Origin: CAZSAT01 sp964604675
Lineage (GTDB): Bacteria; Myxococcota_A; UBA796; CAJQPC01
Reading direction: 5' to 3'
Assembly: GCA_964604675.1 (NCBI GenBank)
Contig: CAZSAT010000009.1
Coordinates: forward strand, 1 to 64,000
Length of the DNA: 64,000 nt
Position 1 is the first letter of the stretch, and every line of letters begins with the position of its first letter. A program made the translations under genes and the position numbers. This document shows, in pieces, positions 62,279 to 64,000 of the stretch. Under the pieces are notes generated by a model that was not told the DNA's origin, did not search any database, and was given only the letters and a program-made list of their open reading frames with translations.

Positions 62279-64000
62279 GTGAGCGAGGACACCTCAGCCA
62301 TCCAGGCCGCCCAACGCATCGCGGCGCTCGCTGCCGCGGCGCGCGGTCAGATCCTGCACCTGGCCCACACGCACCTCGACTTCGATCAGGTGGTGCGTCT
62401 GAGCCTGGGCGGCGACGTCGCCGGTCTCGGCTTCGACACCCGCCTGGCCGCGGCCCGGATGCAGACCGCCCACCGGGTGTCGGTGGTCGCGTCCACGGCC
62501 ACGTCCGACGAGGCCGAAGCCGACGACGCAGAAGCAGAAGCAGAAGCAGCCACGGCCTACGACGAGCCGGACGACGCACCCATCGAAGAGCACGGGCCGG
62601 CGCCCTCCGACGACGAAGCCCCGCCCGACCCGGACGAAGCGCCCGCCCAGGAAGACGAGGTCATCGAGGCTGCGGAGGCCGACGACGACGACGACGACGA
62701 CCCGGCCGAGCACGAGGACGCCATCGAAGCGGTCGGCGGCGACGACGACGACGCCATCGAGGCCGTCGAAGACGACGACGAGGCCGTCGAAGACGACGAC
62801 GAGCCCGTGCCCGGCGACGACGAGCCCGTGCCCGGCGACGACGAGCCCGTGCCCGGCGACGACGACACCAGCCCCGCGCAGGACGCGCCGGTCCGGGCTG
62901 ACGAGGCCGCGCAGGACACGCCCGCCGGGCGGGGCAAGACCCTGGTCCCGCTCGACGACGAAGCGGCCGGCAGCGCGGAGGACGCCGCGGCGCCGGGCGA
63001 CGAGGAGTCCACTCAGCTCATGAGCCGGGAGGACGACGAGGCCACGGTGCTTCGCAACCAGTCCGATGACGAGGTGGCTGCGGCCCTGGCGCGGCTCGCC
63101 GCCCAGGGCAGCGCCCAACCCGGCGACGAAGAACCCTCCACGATTCCAGCAGCGTTCCTGGGCGGCGACCGCAAGGCGCCGAACCTCGCCGAGGAGACCA
63201 CGCACCCCGGCGACGACGAAGCCACGATGCTGCCGCGCCACTTCCTCGACCCCCAGATCAAGGAGACGGACATCAGCGGTCAGGCCTCGGCCGCGGTGCG
63301 CATCTTCGGCACCAAGGGCCAGGCGGTGGACACCGCCGGCGCGAAGCACCGGCCGATTCCGATGGAAGAGGCCCCCAGCCGCTACACCGAGGGCAAGTCG
63401 AAGGAAGAGCTGGGCCTGGTCAAGGAAGAGGCGGAGTACCAGGGTCCCAAGGGCCCCTCCATCACCGCCGACCGGGCTCCGGGTCAGCCGGTCGACACGA
63501 GCCTCGAGGCCAACCCGGACGCCCTCCCGCGCGCCGAGGTGTCGCAGACGCGGCTGGACGAGCTGACCGCCGCCGCAGAGGAAGCGATCCAGAAGGGCAA
63601 CCTCTCGGTCGCCGCCGATCGCTGGACCGACCTGCTCGACCTGGTGCCGGATCACGCCGGTGCCTACATCGGGCGTGGGCGCTGCTACCTCGAGCTGGGC
63701 GACTACGCCGCAGCGATGTCGGACTTCCAGAAGGCCGAAGACCTCGACAAGGACGACGTCGAGCCGGTGGTCGCCATGGGCGACCTGTACTTCGCACGCA
63801 AGGAGTACCAGCGCGCGATCGAGTGCTTCGACCACGCGCTCGAGCGCCAGCCCGGCCACGCCATGGCTCGCTGCCGTCGGGGCATCAGCCACTACCAGCG
63901 CAAGAACTACCGACAGGCCTTCCTCGACCTGCAGCGCGCCTACAACCTGGACCCGAACATTCCGAACATCCGAAAGTACGTCCAGATGGCCATCAAGAAG
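62279..64000 (+). CDS. Acidic linker / TPR protein, 3' end outside window
   Basis: 574 residues visible, open to the window edge, from a GTG start preceded by AAGGACTGAC. An N-terminal helical part (about 1-80) is followed by a long acidic, Asp-rich linker with 21-bp DNA repeats. Residues about 240-320 hold four similar short motifs with Thr in an acidic context: EESTQLMSRED, DDEATVLRNQS, EEPSTIPAAFLGG and DDEATMLPRHFLD. TPR units begin near residue 440 (AEEAIQKGNLSVAADRWTDL, DHAGAYIGRGRCYLELGDYA) and continue to the end. Probably a scaffold in the same operon as the coiled-coil gene. Confidence 0.85.
   Translation, partial: MSEDTSAIQAAQRIAALAAAARGQILHLAHTHLDFDQVVRLSLGGDVAGLGFDTRLAAARMQTAHRVSVVASTATSDEAEADDAEAEAEAATAYDEPDDAPIEEHGPAPSDDEAPPDPDEAPAQEDEVIEAAEADDDDDDDPAEHEDAIEAVGGDDDDAIEAVEDDDEAVEDDDEPVPGDDEPVPGDDEPVPGDDDTSPAQDAPVRADEAAQDTPAGRGKTLVPLDDEAAGSAEDAAAPGDEESTQLMSREDDEATVLRNQSDDEVAAALARLAAQGSAQPGDEEPSTIPAAFLGGDRKAPNLAEETTHPGDDEATMLPRHFLDPQIKETDISGQASAAVRIFGTKGQAVDTAGAKHRPIPMEEAPSRYTEGKSKEELGLVKEEAEYQGPKGPSITADRAPGQPVDTSLEANPDALPRAEVSQTRLDELTAAAEEAIQKGNLSVAADRWTDLLDLVPDHAGAYIGRGRCYLELGDYAAAMSDFQKAEDLDKDDVEPVVAMGDLYFARKEYQRAIECFDHALERQPGHAMARCRRGISHYQRKNYRQAFLDLQRAYNLDPNIPNIRKYVQMAIKK
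62759..62857 (+). repeat. 21-bp tandem repeats in the acidic linker
   Basis: Two copies of GAGGCCGTCGAAGACGACGA(C) (62759-62800, the second overlapping by a base) lead into three copies of a 21-bp unit coding DDEPVPG at 62795, 62816 and 62837. Replication slippage probably changes linker length between strains. Confidence 0.85.

Overview
The window is GC-rich, densely coded bacterial DNA, most likely from Myxococcota or a close relative. The grounds are a C-terminal sorting tail of the MYXO-CTERM kind at 37.7 kb, five proteins full of Cys/Asp-rich MopE-type repeats, FHA-linked sigma-54 activators, a pseudokinase-ATPase-histidine kinase fusion of the myxobacterial type, and many short lipoprotein signals. 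No rRNA, tRNA or CRISPR array was seen. GTG starts and 1-8 nt start/stop overlaps are common.

Layout. 0-3 kb: 3' end of a MopE-repeat surface protein. 2.9-4.35 kb: a gene graveyard with an IS3 OrfA scrap and relics resembling a zeta-type kinase, AbiEii, 3-hydroxyacyl-CoA dehydrogenase and an MNT nucleotidyltransferase. 4.35-8.1 kb: minus-strand operon of a lipoprotein, a CxxCH lipoprotein and a DUF1501 protein. 8.1-11.1 kb: gpmI, threonine aldolase and a TMEM220-like membrane protein. 11.1-14.8 kb: minus-strand acyltransferase with a double palindromic operator, a von Willebrand A lipoprotein and malate dehydrogenase. 14.8-22 kb: a secreted repeat protein, then a large sensor kinase coupled to a receiver-GAF-histidine kinase. 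22-25.5 kb: bioB-bioF and two small lipoproteins, closed by a strong hairpin.

25.5-28.2 kb: a mobile-element scar with a frameshifted IS110-family transposase, a serine-recombinase 3' fragment and a possible IS91 scrap. 28.2-32.2 kb: an FG-GAP lipoprotein, an orphan secreted protein with a G14 run upstream, and 0.8 kb with no convincing gene. 32.2-37.8 kb: sat and bioA (divergent), then an OmpA-like protein overlapping a MYXO-CTERM MopE protein. 37.9-43.7 kb: fused MFS/spermidine-synthase-like protein, an orphan GspE/PilB ATPase and an FAD oxidoreductase. 43.7-49.6 kb: a giant MopE/FG-GAP lipoprotein and a fused alpha-beta 2-oxoacid dehydrogenase E1. 49.6-52.4 kb: a divergent pair, a P-loop-dead AAA-like protein and a winged-helix protein, which is the best candidate here for an undescribed system. 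52.4-57.2 kb: another FG-GAP lipoprotein, two divergent gamma-glutamylcyclotransferase-fold genes and two ferredoxins. 57.2-64 kb: a signalling cluster of histidine kinase, NtrC-type regulator, FHA-sigma54 activator, pseudo-receiver, coiled-coil protein and a TPR protein cut by the window edge.

How they fit. The three FG-GAP lipoproteins share one plan: lipobox, MopE repeats, seven propeller repeats. Biotin synthesis is split between bioB-bioF and bioA, with no bioD or bioC seen. The last seven kilobases may form one regulatory chain, in which the FHA activator could read phosphothreonine motifs that recur in the TPR protein; this link is inference.
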